Shown piece after piece: positions 24,256-36,223 of a stretch of DNA of 64,000 bases. Each line of letters opens with the position of its first letter. Within the stretch, counting starts at the first letter, position 1. The stretch is from assembly GCF_030247195.1 (NCBI RefSeq), contig NC_080672.1, positions 66,009,771 through 66,073,770 of the forward strand. Direction: 5' to 3'. Source of the DNA: Topomyia yanbarensis. Its lineage: Eukaryota; Arthropoda; Insecta; Diptera; Culicidae. The notes under the pieces are model-generated. The model had not been told where the DNA came from and made no database searches. It was given only the letters and a program-made list of their open reading frames with translations. Made by a program: the position numbers and the translations under genes.

Positions 24256-25740
24256 GTGAGGGTTATGTACTGAGATTAGTACCCTATTTTTTTCGCTACT
24301 ACCTCTATCCGGATGTTTACCATCTACACTTACACTGATTCACACGGAAAATCTCTAACCCTAATTAGACACTTATGCTTAGTCTTACACTGTATTGAGT
24401 TGTGTATTTTATTTTTGGGATTTTCTGAACAAGAGTTTTTTTAATCGGTGTTTCAACTAACACTATAGATTTAGGGCTAAGGAATTTAGTGGGCCTCTCG
24501 TCTTAGTAGATTGAGTATATTTTATTCCACTGACATTCGATTCTCGTATTACTATAGTATAATTAGCTTCGCTGCTCAGGTAGGAGTAGGATTTCACTGC
24601 AAGCGCATTCAATCTCCTAGTATTACGTTTTATTTGTAGGAAATATACACCAAAGAAGCGAGTGTAACCATTTTGTTTCCTATTTTATTGTCTGAGTCAC
24701 AATAGTTGTAGCATTTTCTTGTGTAGTTTTAGCAACTTATTTTTCAAGCATCACCACATCGCCGTATACCACCAGAATTGGAATCGACTGAATTTAAACA
24801 TTTCCACTTAATCCGGCATAAAAGCGTTATAGGTTTAGTGTAGTTATAAATACCCAGTTAAGAAAATTAATTTCTTATTCTTTTTTTGTATCATAATTGG
24901 ATTCTGATGTAAACTGCTTAATAAAATTTGAATGTTCAGTAAGAGAAATTGGAAACTCAGCGCTTTTTTTATTTTCAAATTATGTAATTTAAAGTTTCTT
25001 ATGATCATTTTTCACTAAAAGTTTGTTAGTATATGTAGCAGTAGATATTCAAAGGACAAGTTTTGATATAATAGGACTGATACAAATCACATGAAAACTG
25101 TTCCCTTCAGTTCCCCACTCATCAATTATAAGAACACGCTGATTCATAGTTCACCATGTTCAATATACATGAACTTGTCGGTATTTGTAAGGTTAGGGGA
25201 CGTACATATACCAAGTGGCAAAACACATAAATTTTGACCGCTTCCTTCTCCTGGACAGGTGTAAAGAATTTCTAGACACCTATATACCTACGCACGATAT
25301 CGACGTGGACTTTTTCGATTTGTTTGTCGAGTAATTTCATTTAAAAGTGAAGCCACGGATTTTCCAAATAAGTCTGATTGCCGTGATGCTCTCAATGTGA
25401 TCCTAGACTGAATGAAAATCGTTCAGGCTTTGTTCACAGATCTTCATAGTTTGTTTAGACTTGAAAATATCTCGTTTCTGAACAAAACAACGAATTTTTA
25501 AAATTTATTTATTGTTTGTGTTTCAGCTGACAAATATCATAATTAAAGAAAACTATTCTAAGATATATTCATTCTCCTGATCATATTTCGGATTGAAGAA
25601 GTGGTTACGCCAAATTCGACTGCAGATTCTACTGATAGAAAATGGCTGATCACTCCACTTACTGTGAGTTATATCCTACAGAGCTCAATGAAATGTTGGT
25701 TGTGGCGGGTGCGTGTAGGCATAAATACGTTAGGCATAAT
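24256..25740 (+). other. Start of long intron B-C, no feature
   Basis: AT-rich intron sequence following the GTGAGG donor. No retroelement motif, hairpin or repeat family was noticed before the repeat region that starts near 25740. Confidence 0.5.
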
Positions 25741-28680
25741 GCACGGAAAAATCCGTTCATAAATTCATGAACAAAAAATCACGGCTTCGTGAACTGAAAG
25801 ATTTACGAAATTCGCGAATAAGTTACTGAACCTATGGATTATAAACCGCGTATTCACGAAACTATGGGAATTTTCAAAAAAAACTAGTTCGCGCAAAATG
25901 TACATAGCGTTAGATTGCAATGTTTGGTTGGGTTACTTTGAATATTCCCTGGACATGTTTAGCTTTTGTCATGATTCTTGTTCATACTTTGGAGATTACT
26001 GGATTATAGTTTATTAATTCAAACGATGTTCATGATTTCAGGAGCTTATGCCTCTGGAGTGACCACACAGTCATTATTATTATTATTGAGAGGGAAAAAC
26101 CCGCGGGAGTGGATTTTCAAAAGCTCCTTCTCCCGTAGGCACAAAACCTCTATCTTTTAGGTATCAACAGTTAACAAACAAACCAAATGATACAATGACT
26201 AACACTAAACACTGCTTAAAATAAACACTTCTTAAACTCTATCTTACATAGGTAAAGTATTATCATTAACATAAAAAATTGGCTAACACTATCAGGTTTG
26301 TGAAAGGGTGCGCGAAAACAATTTTTTTAAAGAAGTGCGAGACAAATTGCAGTCAAAGACATTGTAACATTGATTGAACACTCTACACATGCTACTGACG
26401 GGTTCATTTTTCCATAATTAGTACGAGACACTGGAAGACGGACAAAAGAGTAGGAACGAAGGTTTCGGAGGCGAATATCAATGTTGAGAAGACGGAGTAA
26501 ATCAGGGCAGTCAATGCGAGACAATAACAGATCAGAGACAAAGGACGCTTTGGCCACATTGCGGCGCAAAGACAGTGTTTCAAGACCAATGAGGTTGCAA
26601 CGATCTTCGTATCTGGGCAGATTGTAGGGATCGCTCCAAGGCAGGTGGCGCAGCGCAATACGCACAAATTTACGCTGAATACTCTCGATGCGTTGAATGC
26701 TGTTCTTGTAGAAAGGAGCCCAAACAACGGCGGCGTATTCCAGTGTGGAACGAACGAGCGAGCAGTACAACGTTTTTAAGCACTGTACGTTAGTGAAATG
26801 CTTAGTAACCCTATTGTCGGATTTTTCTGGTTGAGTAGCTCGATTTATGTTCATGATTTCAGGGCTTTAGTCACGATATTCGTAATTTATATTCACGTTT
26901 TCGTGATTCACCAGTTTCGTGTTCGATTTTCCTGGCAGAGTAGTGTTACTTATGTTCATGATTTTAGGATCTCAATCACGATTTCCGTAGTTTCTATTCA
27001 AGTTATCGTGAAATTTTAGTCACAAGTCATTTGTGTTCATGATTTTAAGATCATAGCCACGATTTTAGATATTTTAGTAACGAGTAGTGTGATTCATGAG
27101 CTCAGGATCTTTGTCACAATTTTCGTAATTTATATGCACGTTATCGTAATATTCTATTCTTGAACTCACTTTCGAATTTGACACGTGGAGTAATGTGACT
27201 CATATTCATTACTATCGGATTTTTCACTCCGAGTAACGTGACAATATGATTTTATTCATAAAAATGTAACTTATTCGCGGTATCTTGTTTTGTGAACTAG
27301 ATCACGAACACAATTTGTGGCTCTATGATACATTTTTGGTGCTCAGCGTAGTTTTCGTTTTCTGTTCAGACATAACATAGAACCTGAAATAGAATAGAAT
27401 TTCAAATGAATATCTACGTACGAGGACCTAATGGCTGCACGCATCTATTACTAGTCGCTAGAAGCTGGTTATCACTACATGATATTTCATGAAAAACCAA
27501 AATTTTATGAAATAGTTCACTTAAAAATTTCAAGACCATGAAAATGAAAATTACGGATGTCTTCTAAATATCACAAGCACTCAAGATAGATCGTGAATGA
27601 TGAACAAGTTCACAACTCCAATAATAATATTTTATGATTTTGTGAACTAGTTCAATAGGACAGGTGGTGAGTCGAGAAAACTGTGTTAGGAATCATGAAC
27701 CAGTTCACGAATATATGACCAATATTGTATAATTTTGTGAACTATTTCATGGGTCCACATGGTCAGGTGTGACTATTATACTAGGGATCATGAATCAATT
27801 CACGTTTCCAGGAACAAGATTTCTTGATTTTGTCAACTATTTCACAAGCACGAATGGTCATTCGCTAGAAATCATGAATCAGTTCATGTACACACGAATA
27901 TTTTTCGATTTTGTGAACTATTTCATGAGCATGAGCATGGTGGACTGCAGACACAAGTAATTTTTGCTCTCCCTTGAAAAATTTAGTTGTCTTCGTCTTT
28001 CAATTGTGATTTTTCGATATTTTGGATCATTTGTGATTGTCTCGATTAAACAATAGAACCTGCAATTCCAAATCCGTTTTCATCGAAGTACTATTCGCAC
28101 GAAGTCAACTGAAAAGTGCGTTCCAGTCATCCAACTGAGAGAGAAAGTAACGTGTAACCCATTACACTTCTGGAAGCGACGTGGAACGTGTTTTTGGCAG
28201 TAAATAGGATATAGAAAGTATCTTCACATGCTGGATACCGGTGAGACCGTTTCATGTATCTTTTCCAAATATTTTAAATATCCTATATCAAGCAATAACA
28301 TTTTTTTCGCCTTTTGATAACTCCGTCATCTATGAAAATTATTTTTATTCCGAGCATTTCCCTTAAGTAGATGATAGGTCTATTATGAAATTAAAACGCT
28401 CGTAAGGACGTGGCCAGGTGTGTGGAGTTGAGCGGGTCTACGTCATTGAGGATCGTGGCGAGGTCTGATATGGCAATAGATATGCTCAATTTTGCAACTC
28501 CATCTACGATTTGTGCAGGTGTTCGTGCTATGCTATGTCAAGCTATGCTATTTCATGAGCCTAAGCATGGTGAGTTGTTAATAATTCGCTAGAACTCATG
28601 AATCAGTTCACGTATACATGAATACCATTTTATGATTTTTTAAACTATTTCACGAGCGCGGATATTGAATCGTGATTAAT
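25740..28680. repeat. Degenerate repeats built on TTCATGA/TTCACGA words
   Basis: Two repeat styles occur. One (26847-27260) reiterates TGTTCATGATTTNAGG, CACGATTTTCGTA and ATTCACGTT/TATCGTGA. The other (27597-27960, again at about 28594) reiterates ATCATGAATCAGTTCACG followed by TTTTGTGAACTATTTCA, with starts near 27597, 27692, 27787 and 27871 (spacing about 84-95 bp). The paired GTTCAC/GTGAAC words make each unit partly self-complementary. A non-LTR fragment (26080-26800) and an unexplained ~640 bp stretch (27960-28590) interrupt it. Confidence 0.65.
26080..26800 (-). mobile_element. 5'-truncated non-LTR retrotransposon (RT C-terminal end and 3' UTR)
   Basis: The minus strand reads FTNVQCLKTLYCSLVRSTLE, then YAAVVWAPFYKNSIQRIES and IQRKFVRIALR, and later DRCNLIGLETLSLRR. 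This is the connection/thumb region after the RT domain in Jockey-like ORF2 proteins. The ORF closes at 26327. The 3' UTR ends in an (AAT)n tail, seen on the + strand as repeated ATT at about 26076-26089. 5' truncation is at about 26800. It interrupts the TTCATGA-type repeat, since similar units flank both sides. Confidence 0.75.
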
Positions 28681-28809
28681 ATATTAAGAACCACAATGCT
28701 AACACTGAGGATAATCATCATTTTGAATATTTTTAATTATACTCTATTTTCTAGAATTTCATTGTAAACCTATTGATAGTTTTCCTGTAATATTTGTTTA
28801 TTTTTTTTT

Positions 28810-31130
28810 CTTTATTTATATCTAACTTAATTAACTGCGAAGAAATCTAAATTGTTTGTGGGTAGCAAGGGAAAAAAACAAGAAACATTGTGGGGATAAT
28901 TATATTTGAATGTTTATTGTTTTCAGGAAATGATAAATATAGCCCATGTATGTAAGATCTCGTAAAGCAAGGATATCACGAACAGGAACATAGGGTGGTT
29001 TTCTTCTGGCTCGTAAGGAGTCTATTAATTGGGATCTGGCTTAACGATATTCAGTGCAAGACCAAACAACATGTTCAATGTCTTCGTAACCCTCTCCGCA
29101 AGCACATTGATTATCTTCTGCGATCCCAATACGGCGGAGATGCGCATTCAACGTATAATGGTTGGACATGAGTCTAGACATCACACGAATAAAGTTTCGA
29201 CTTACATCCAACCCTTTGAACCATGCCTTCGTTGATACTTTAGGGATAATTGAGTGCAACCACCGTCCCAGATCTCCATTGTCCCATGATGTTTACCAAC
29301 TAGTAAGCGTCCTCTGACGAGAAGCGCTATAATTCATTGAAGGCAATAGGTCTTTCATAGATGTCACCGTCCAGCGCCCCTATTTTGGCTAAATTATCCG
29401 CTCTCTCATTACCCGGTATGGAGCAATGAGCGGAAATCCACACTAAGGTAATTTGATAAGATTTATTTCCCCTCCCCATGTACCTTTAGAATCGAACCAA
29501 ATTCCGAGATATTTAAAGGCCATGACTTGGGCTATCGTTCTACCAACCAACTGAAGCTGAAGCTGAGCTGGATCACGCTTCCTTGAAAAAACAACCAACT
29601 ATGTTTTCTCCGTAGAGAAATCGATGCCTAACTTCAAAGCCCAACTTGATCAATTATCCAAACTATCTTGCAGTGGTTGTTGTAAATTTATGGCTTTTGG
29701 TCCTGTAACAGAAACCACGCCATCATCTGCAAGTTGCCTTAGAGTGCATGGGCTGACAATACAATTATCAATGTCATTCACGTAAAAATTGTAGAGAAGG
29801 GGGCTTAAACAAGAACCTTTTGGGAGGCCCTTGTAACTTATTCTGAATGTTGCCAAATCGCCATATGAAAAATGCATGTGCTTTTCTGACAATAAGTTGT
29901 ATAAATAATTATGTAATATTGGTGAAAGACCACATTGATGTAGTTTCTCTGTGAGAACATCAATGGAAACACAGTCGAATGCTCCTTTTATGTCTAAGAA
30001 CACAGACGCCATTTGTTCTTTTTTTGCGTAAGCTAGTTGGATTTCTGTCGAAAGTAGCGCCAGACAATCATTCCTCTCCGAAAACCAAGCTGGGTATCTG
30101 ATAGCAAGCCGTTCGCCTCAACCCAATTGTCGAGACGTCGTAGGATAATTTTTTCCAACAATTTCCTGATGCAGGATAGCATTGCAATCGGTCGATACGA
30201 GTTATGGTCGGAGGCTGGTTTTCCCGGTTTTGGAATGGCGATAACTCTCACTTGTCTCCAGTCGTGCGGGACAATGTTCTGCTCAAGAAGCTTATTGAAT
30301 AAATTCAACAAGCGTCTTTTTGCTAGGTCAGGCAGATTCTTCACCAAGTTGAATTTAATTCTGTCTGGACCCGGAGCATTATTGTTGCATGAGAGAAGTG
30401 CAATTGAAAATTCCATCATTGTCAAAGGCGAATCTATGGAATCGTTACTTGTGGGAGCATCCCGAATGATTTTCTGCGCAGGAGCAGAATCTAGACAAAC
30501 TTTCTTGGCAAAATTAAGTATCCAGCGATTCGAAAAATCTTCGCTTTCATTAGTTACGTTTCGATTCCTTATTCTTCTGGCTGTATTCCAAAGAGTACTC
30601 ATTGATGTTTCTCTTGACAAGCCATCAACGAAGCGTCTCCAATAACTAGACTTTTTGGCACGACGGAGACTGTCAAAATTTTTTTTGCAAAATCGAATAA
30701 TTTTCAAAGTTCGCACGTGTACACCCTTTCCGTTTCATAATTTCTTTGTAAGCAACTTGTTTAGCTTCATATGCATCCGAGCACTCTTTGTCCCACCAGG
30801 GATTAGGAGGCCGGCTATTCATTGTCATGCCAGGATTGCATTTCGTTTGGGTTTGTTCTGCTGCTTCAATAATCAAAGCCGCTAGAAATTCATATTCTTC
30901 GGTAGGTGGTAGCTCTTCCGTCGAAACAAGAAGAAGAGAAGTGGAAATTAAAGATTGGTGTTTTTTCCAATCAATATTTCGTGTCAAGTCATAAGGGATA
31001 TTGATTGAATTCGTGAGGCCTAATTCACTGTTAATTGAAATAACGACTGGCAAATGATCGCTACCGTGAGGATCAGGTAACATAGGTGTTACTGAATGGA
31101 AATGGAACATAATTATAAAACACATAATTT
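28810..31130 (-). mobile_element. I-clade retrotransposon, internally deleted ORF2
   Basis: Read on the minus strand, the domains are, in order: an endonuclease end (PDPHGSDHLPVVI at about 31070, with the SDH triad residue); a linker with PNPWWDKECSDAY; RT blocks NNAPGPDRIKFNLVKNLP, RVIAIPKPGKP, SYRPIAML and LGFRRGM (to 30033); a frameshift; FLDIKGAFDCVSI, GLPKGSCLSPLLYNFYV and LADD; then RNase H WISAHCSIPGNERADNLAK (about 29400); and the C-terminal CACGEGYEDIEHVVWSC. This layout with RNase H fits the I clade (MosquI-like). The RT thumb and the N-terminal half of RNase H are deleted near 29450. The catalytic YADD is LADD, and the ORF1 and endonuclease N-terminus are missing. Inactive. Confidence 0.85.
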
Positions 31131-31309
31131 TTGTCCTACATTCGCAACGTAGAAATGTGTTTGTTCCAGAATTCATGGCACTTTTCTCACGATATTGGAA
31201 ACATTTTTTTCTGTGTGGACGATAGAAATAATACACAACAATTTAGTCGCAAGGTTTAGCATCCTACTTGATGCATTTGAGTCTTACGCCTTTGTTCAAG
31301 GGTTTCGAA

Positions 31310-31640
31310 GCTCATCAGCTGATGATCTATCAAGATACGGTGGAAGATTTAAAGGATCACGGTTAATCTCTGAGGGCAATCGCCATGTCACGTATGAAGC
31401 TGTTTAAATAGAGTCCGTAATCGTAGATTCATCTTTGCCCCCAACAGTGATGACAATGCCATCTGCGTAATCCGTTACTTCGAACCCCAGTTTATTCAGG
31501 AGTTTCTACACTACCAGAGACCACCGAAGGGGTGAAAGCACTCCTCCTTGAGGATGGCCTCTAGCGGTTCTACTGGTAATGGACTCACCTCCTAACGACA
31601 CTCTCGCAGTCCGACAACACAACATTTCAGTGATCTATTT
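31310..31640 (-). pseudogene. LOA-like reverse transcriptase fragment
   Basis: The minus strand reads RTARGHPQGGVLSPLRWSLV, a stop, KLLNKLGFEVTDYADGIVIT and VGGKDE. RG.PQGGVLSPLLWSLV and the GFEV.GYADD box are typical of LOA/R1-type RT. The second catalytic Asp is mutated to Gly (YADG). The fragment abuts the 5' side of the I-clade element and is not continuous with it. Confidence 0.75.
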
Positions 31641-32160
31641 GTGATACTGGACCGCTCTATTCTCTTTGACGCTTTAGGCGAACTACGTCCCACTGTATTT
31701 CATATACCCCCCCGACACCCCTCCAATATACCGGTACGTACCCTAAGAAAGATTCGTACAATATCTGGTAGCCCTTATTGAATGTGTTCTGGAAATATTT
31801 CATCCAAACCTGATGATGTTTAGAGTTTGAAAGAATGCATTGTCCATCTGGCCATGTGTTCGAGAGGATTTTCTGATTCAGATTCAGCAGCAAATTGAGA
31901 CACGGGAAAGTGAGTACGCATAAGACTCTCCAACTACCTTTGACCTTCCGTTATTTTCAAGGTGTTGGGAGTTGGGCCGCTAATTCAGCACACGCGACAA
32001 ATTAGTTGAGCGCACATTATAGAGTACTTGGCGATCTGTAACTGTATTAGTATGTTCAACGAAATCGTTTTCCTCCACCTGCCATAATGTTTCGATAGCT
32101 GGAGGAAAACAAATTGAAAATAGTTTTTCGGTCGGATTAATTGCATGATGAAATGCGACC
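31641..32160. other. Unassigned stretch
   Basis: Minus-strand ORFs of 60-78 codons (31657-31893, 31980-32194) carry no motif. The ORF at 31657-31893 could be upstream RT debris, but no RT block is visible. Confidence 0.35.
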
Positions 32161-33380
32161 AACCGGTATTGTACGAGTCTGAAATAAGTTTCACAGTGAC
32201 ACAGAGGATTGAAATGCCATCATAACAAGGAAATGATGAGAATGGAAATTTGGAACCTATCTGAAATCCAAGATGGTGACTTCCGGTTAAGAAAAATTCT
32301 TGTTAACCCTAACAATATGGGGATATTTTTGGAACGGTCTAGACGAGTAGATGATGGAAACGGATGTTAGGCGCCATTTTGCAACCCAAGATGGCGACTT
32401 CCGTTTGAGCGAAACTCTCTATGACCATAACTATGAAAGGATTTTTGAAATGTGCCTGACGAGTGGATGGATGACGTCATTTTAAAGGCCAAGATAGCGA
32501 CTTCCGGTTGTGCAAAATTTTCTATGACCATATCATCACTATATATGTCTATCCCTATACATCTATTATGTAACTATCCCATTCCTACAATAACCATATT
32601 GTTTTTTTTGTTTCGATTATTGAGGTTTTAACCTTAAGGTCATTCGCCTCTTCGGGTTAGAAAAATCTCCTTTGAAAAATTTCTAACCCTATGTGCGGGG
32701 TCGGGACACGAACCCAGGTGCGCTGCGTACAAGGCAATCGATTTACCAACTACGCTACGACCACCCCCTAATAACCATATTGTTGATATTATAGATAATT
32801 ATTCTAAACCGGAATACGCTTCCGATATCGATTTCCGTCATCTACTCGCCAATTCTATTCTGAAAATTCCTTCATTTTTGAGGCTATAGAGAATGTATGT
32901 AAACCAGATGTCGTTTTCTTGGTTTTCAAAACAGCTGCCGACATCGATTTTTATCATGTACCCGTCTACCCCATTCCGAAAGTATGTATTGTTGAGGTTA
33001 TAGGGAACTTATCTAAACCGGAGATCTTCATCGTGGATCTCAAAATTGCTTCCGCCATGCACTTGTTAACTTCATTCCAAAAATATCCAAACCTTATTGA
33101 TGATAGCTAAGAATATGTTAAATGGTATACAGCTTCATACGGTACTGTACGTACGCAAACTTTTTTTATGAACATAGTTCGTAAAAAAGGAGTTCATTAT
33201 TTTGAATTTTGTTTGTAAAAAAACTTATGTGGATCGAATAGTACGTTTAAAAAAGAGATTGTTAATGGAGGTTTCAGTGTATTAGCGTCGTATGAAAGGG
33301 GGTTGTCAGTAGATAACAGAAACTGATGATTAATGCCATTTTGAAATGCAATATGGTCGCTTCCGGTTACCTCAAATCTC
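32160..33380. repeat. Inverted pair of tandem arrays (AAGATGGCGACTTCCGG units)
   Basis: On the left, three units in + orientation repeat CCAAGATGGNGACTTCCGGTT at about 32267, 32388 and 32491 (period about 105-120 bp), with GAGTAGATGATGGAAACG and CATTTT words. From 32790 the same words appear in complement: AAACCGGAA, CGATTTCCGTCATCTACTCG, GAGGCTATAGAGAA, then CCGACATCGATTTTTATCAT and ACCGGAGATC. A + unit returns near 33330. The junction between orientations is where a Feilai SINE has inserted. Confidence 0.7.
32604..32769 (-). mobile_element. Feilai-type SINE, second copy
   Basis: This is the complement of the first copy: B-box GGTTCGTGTCCC and A-box GTAGCGTAGTTGGTAAATCG in the 5' half, then TAGGGTTAGAAATTTTTC, CCCGAAGAGGCGAATGACC and a short A tail. 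The 15 bp target duplication AATAACCATATTGTT flanks it (32589-32603 and 32770-32784). It is intact in both promoter boxes and lies antisense to the host gene. Confidence 0.92.
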
Positions 33381-33384
33381 TAAA

Positions 33385-34120
33385 AATGCTTATCAATAAG
33401 AGAAATCGGCCGACCAGGAAACATTACCATCACCGATTCGAACGAGTTGCAGTTAGTATTGTTTTTCTCCATATTTTCCACCTACAATTGTAATATTTTG
33501 ATTCAAGTGCAATTAAAAAAAAACATGTATATGTACATTGCTTTTAGAAAAATATTCGATCAATCGAATCGTATATTGCGCAGCAAAAATTTTTTGAGAA
33601 TGGGTTAAAAGAAATAAGAAAACAGAAATAAAAGATTTTAAATGTGATTGCATCATCAACAGTAAAAACTTTTTCTAATAATAATTTTAAAGACGTTTTT
33701 AATCCCATAATTGGCATAGAAAACTGTAATTTTATTATAGAATATGCTTCTAAATGTCATTTTAATCCAAGTGCTTTTTACCAGTTTTTTAAATAGTTTG
33801 AATTATGGTTCACCGAAAAAAGTTATTCATGAAATTACGACCTTTTGATAAGCCAGACGGGAATCATTAGGGTAATAGTATTCTTGCAGTTTTTTTTTAA
33901 ATTTTGTCCATTGTCAGTCCTAAAATCACTCAAAAAATATTTTGTTCAGAAATTTTACCGAAATTAGACCATATTCACATGATGGAAAGCCGCAATAAAA
34001 AATTTAAAAAAAAACTGAAAACGTCAGATTTTCTTTTCCAAAAGACGTTTAATTCGGCATTCGAATGGTAAACAGAGATGAACAGCAGTATTTTAGTGAA
34101 GCTGTGAATCATCGACAGGT
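33385..34120. other. No recognisable feature
   Basis: AT-rich intron sequence with no ORF of note and no partner elsewhere in the window. Confidence 0.45.
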
Positions 34121-34124
34121 TTTC

Positions 34125-34445
34125 AGTGGTGATCGTACGTGACTTCTATTTTGTCGGTTCTCATGGTAAAGAGAGACAAATCTGTTTTTGCCGAGAGACA
34201 TGTTGCTAGACTTGAGCGATTCGTGGTAATGTTGCCCAAAACTTGACTCCTGCCAGCAGAAGACAAAAGATTAGTCCGTAAGATTTTAAGCCTGTTTATA
34301 ATGACTCTGCTACTTATAGTTTGCCGATTTGTATATTTCACAGCCTTGCTCTCACTTGAGTACTATAGCTGTAAATTTTCATAACTTTTCCTACTCAGTA
34401 ATTTCTAGCTAATTGAATGTCGTTAAAAAGTAAAAAATATTTCAT
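34125..34445 (+). mobile_element. Copy of the foldback MITE family
   Basis: Follows 13760-14040: GGAGACATGTTGNTNGACTT-like start, CGATTCGTGGTAATG, AGAAGACAAAAG, TTTCTAGCTAATTGAATG and GTCGTTAAAA. The central hairpin is degraded (TATATTTCACAGCCTTGCTC). Confidence 0.65.
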
Positions 34446-34449
34446 TTAG

Positions 34450-35236
34450 ATTTTCTTAAAAATTAAATCTTTGCATCATGTGGGCAAACTCTGCCAAGTT
34501 TTAAAATTTTCGAACAGTTTCGTAAACGTTAAGAATTTTTCTGTATTTATCTATTTCTCATATAAAACTTCAATCGCTTTGCAGCACGAGTTAATATAGT
34601 CCCATTCCGCTCAAATGTTGTATTAATGTTTTTTAGATACTTTTGATTGATGTTATGACCCGGAGATTAACAAAAGTACAACGTCGTAAAAATAGCTGCC
34701 GCAACTGATCATGATTGTTTTTGTAAAAATGCCGTTAAGTAGACAGGTTGGGTGTCTATGTTATGAACATAGTCGCATACGTATACTCGCATGAGGCATT
34801 TCACGTAGACTAGTAATGTCATTTGGAAAACAAGATGGGGTTCGTTAAATAGGCATCGTAAAATTTTTCTTTTTGGAGATAAAGTTTTTGAATCAAATTT
34901 ATGGAAGGTTATTATAATATAATATCACCATTAGCGTTAAGCTTTTTTTTAACTAACCGAACCTTTTGTTTGTTTGTAGTTGGTAGTTGTTTGTAGTCTC
35001 GGATTGGTATTTTGTTCCGTTATAATTTACGCAAGTAGTACAACAAACGATCTCACATAAGCTGATACTAGCCTCCAATGTACAGAAATGGTAAACCGCT
35101 AACCCCTTCTTTTCTACATCTACCAAGCTCCACAAGGTTCCACTCAACGATTGCCTCCTCTCTGTTTCGCTATGTTTTTTTCTTCTCTGTTTCCCAAATG
35201 AAAAAAAAAAAACAAAACCTTAACCCAAAACAACAG
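34450..35236 (+). other. Distal intron B-C and acceptor of exon C
   Basis: No domain or repeat was seen. The interval ends in an A-rich stretch and ACAACAG at 35230-35236, preceded by TTTTTTTCTTCTCTGTTTCCC as a distal pyrimidine tract. An ORF starts at 35078 in the exon frame, but the part upstream of the acceptor looks like intron. Confidence 0.5.
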
Positions 35237-36223
35237 GTCCACGAGCGTCAGGCGGCTCGGATGCGCACCCGATCCGAGTGGTTTCTGGGGGCCCGAGGCG
35301 GTTCCCTGGAGCTGTGTCATGCATCCGACGAGGTGACGCTGATGCATCCGCAAATCATTACGTCGACACCGATACCGGGCAGCATCCTAAGCGGCAGCAG
35401 CGGCGTCGGAGGAAGACCGGGACATGGCCACCATCCGCACCATGGCATTATCGGTACCTATAGTAACAGTATTGATGAGCACTTGAACGATATAGTTGTT
35501 GTTGATGTTGATGTTAACTGTCACGAGTATCTTGCCACTAATCAACACCGCCATCATCATCATCATCATCACCATCTTCATCATTATCATTTAAACCATC
35601 ACGAAGATCATTACGAGCCTAGCACGATCAGTAACAAACGCACGTTGCAGCGATCGGCGGCTGTGGGTGGCAACGGCGGTAGCGGCAACGATGGATGGTA
35701 TTTCGATCACTGCGACTCGATCGAGATCGATCCGGAAGACGTTGACATGTTGAATGGGCATGGCGAAACGGGCGATCCTCTACACGACGAGCATGATTTC
35801 GCCATCAACCAGAGTCACCATTTCGATAACCGTTCCGAGAATCGACGCCGCCGCCGGAGGCGATTGATACGTCAGCGGCGGCACTCGTACGATCAGCTCA
35901 TGTCTACGGCTTCCATGTCGATCGTCAACTGTAGTCGTGGTGTCGAACCACCATCAAAGGATGATTCTAGGGCCACCGTTCTACCCACAGAAACTCGCCA
36001 ACATTCCGCAAATGCACATTCCTCATCCACGCAACGTGCTGCTGTTGACAGCCGCACGGCCGCTGTTAATATGACTACCGGTACGCCGGCGGCGGCTAGT
36101 AGCAATCATCAGACGATGATCGTCAGCCGTAGCGAGTCGCGGAACAATAGTAGCTCAGCCAACAGTACACGCCAGAGCAATCTATCCGTGGTTCTGTATG
36201 CCGTGTTGGATTTTCTGTTTTAG
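35237..36223 (+). CDS. Host gene exon C, disordered His/Arg-rich region with stop
   Basis: The acceptor CAACAG|GTCCAC gives phase 0, matching the end of exon B. The frame stays open for 328 codons to TAG at 36221-36223. The peptide opens VHERQAARMRTRSEWFLGAR and runs on to LELCHASDEVTLMHPQ, which may be the end of a folded region. It then becomes low-complexity: Gly/Ser, a His cluster at 35550-35600, an acidic DVDVN region, an Arg cluster at about 35843-35883 (RRRRRRRLIRQRRHSYD, NLS-like and a possible basophilic kinase site) and a Ser/Ala/Thr/Asn-rich end. GC-rich codons mark it against the AT-rich introns. The exon may end here (terminal exon) or splice from one of several weak internal donors into exon D. 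Confidence 0.8.
   Translation, partial: VHERQAARMRTRSEWFLGARGGSLELCHASDEVTLMHPQIITSTPIPGSILSGSSGVGGRPGHGHHPHHGIIGTYSNSIDEHLNDIVVVDVDVNCHEYLATNQHRHHHHHHHHLHHYHLNHHEDHYEPSTISNKRTLQRSAAVGGNGGSGNDGWYFDHCDSIEIDPEDVDMLNGHGETGDPLHDEHDFAINQSHHFDNRSENRRRRRRRLIRQRRHSYDQLMSTASMSIVNCSRGVEPPSKDDSRATVLPTETRQHSANAHSSSTQRAAVDSRTAAVNMTTGTPAAASSNHQTMIVSRSESRNNSSSANSTRQSNLSVVLYAVLDFLF

Noticed and set aside
30127..30645. 172-codon + strand ORF
   Set aside because: Antisense shadow of the I-clade RT.
35387..35590. Minus-strand Met-rich ORF opposite exon C
   Set aside because: Shadow of the CAT/CAC-rich histidine codons of the + strand exon.
35550..35600. CAT repeat as an independent microsatellite
   Set aside because: It lies in the open frame of exon C as His codons; reported with the exon.
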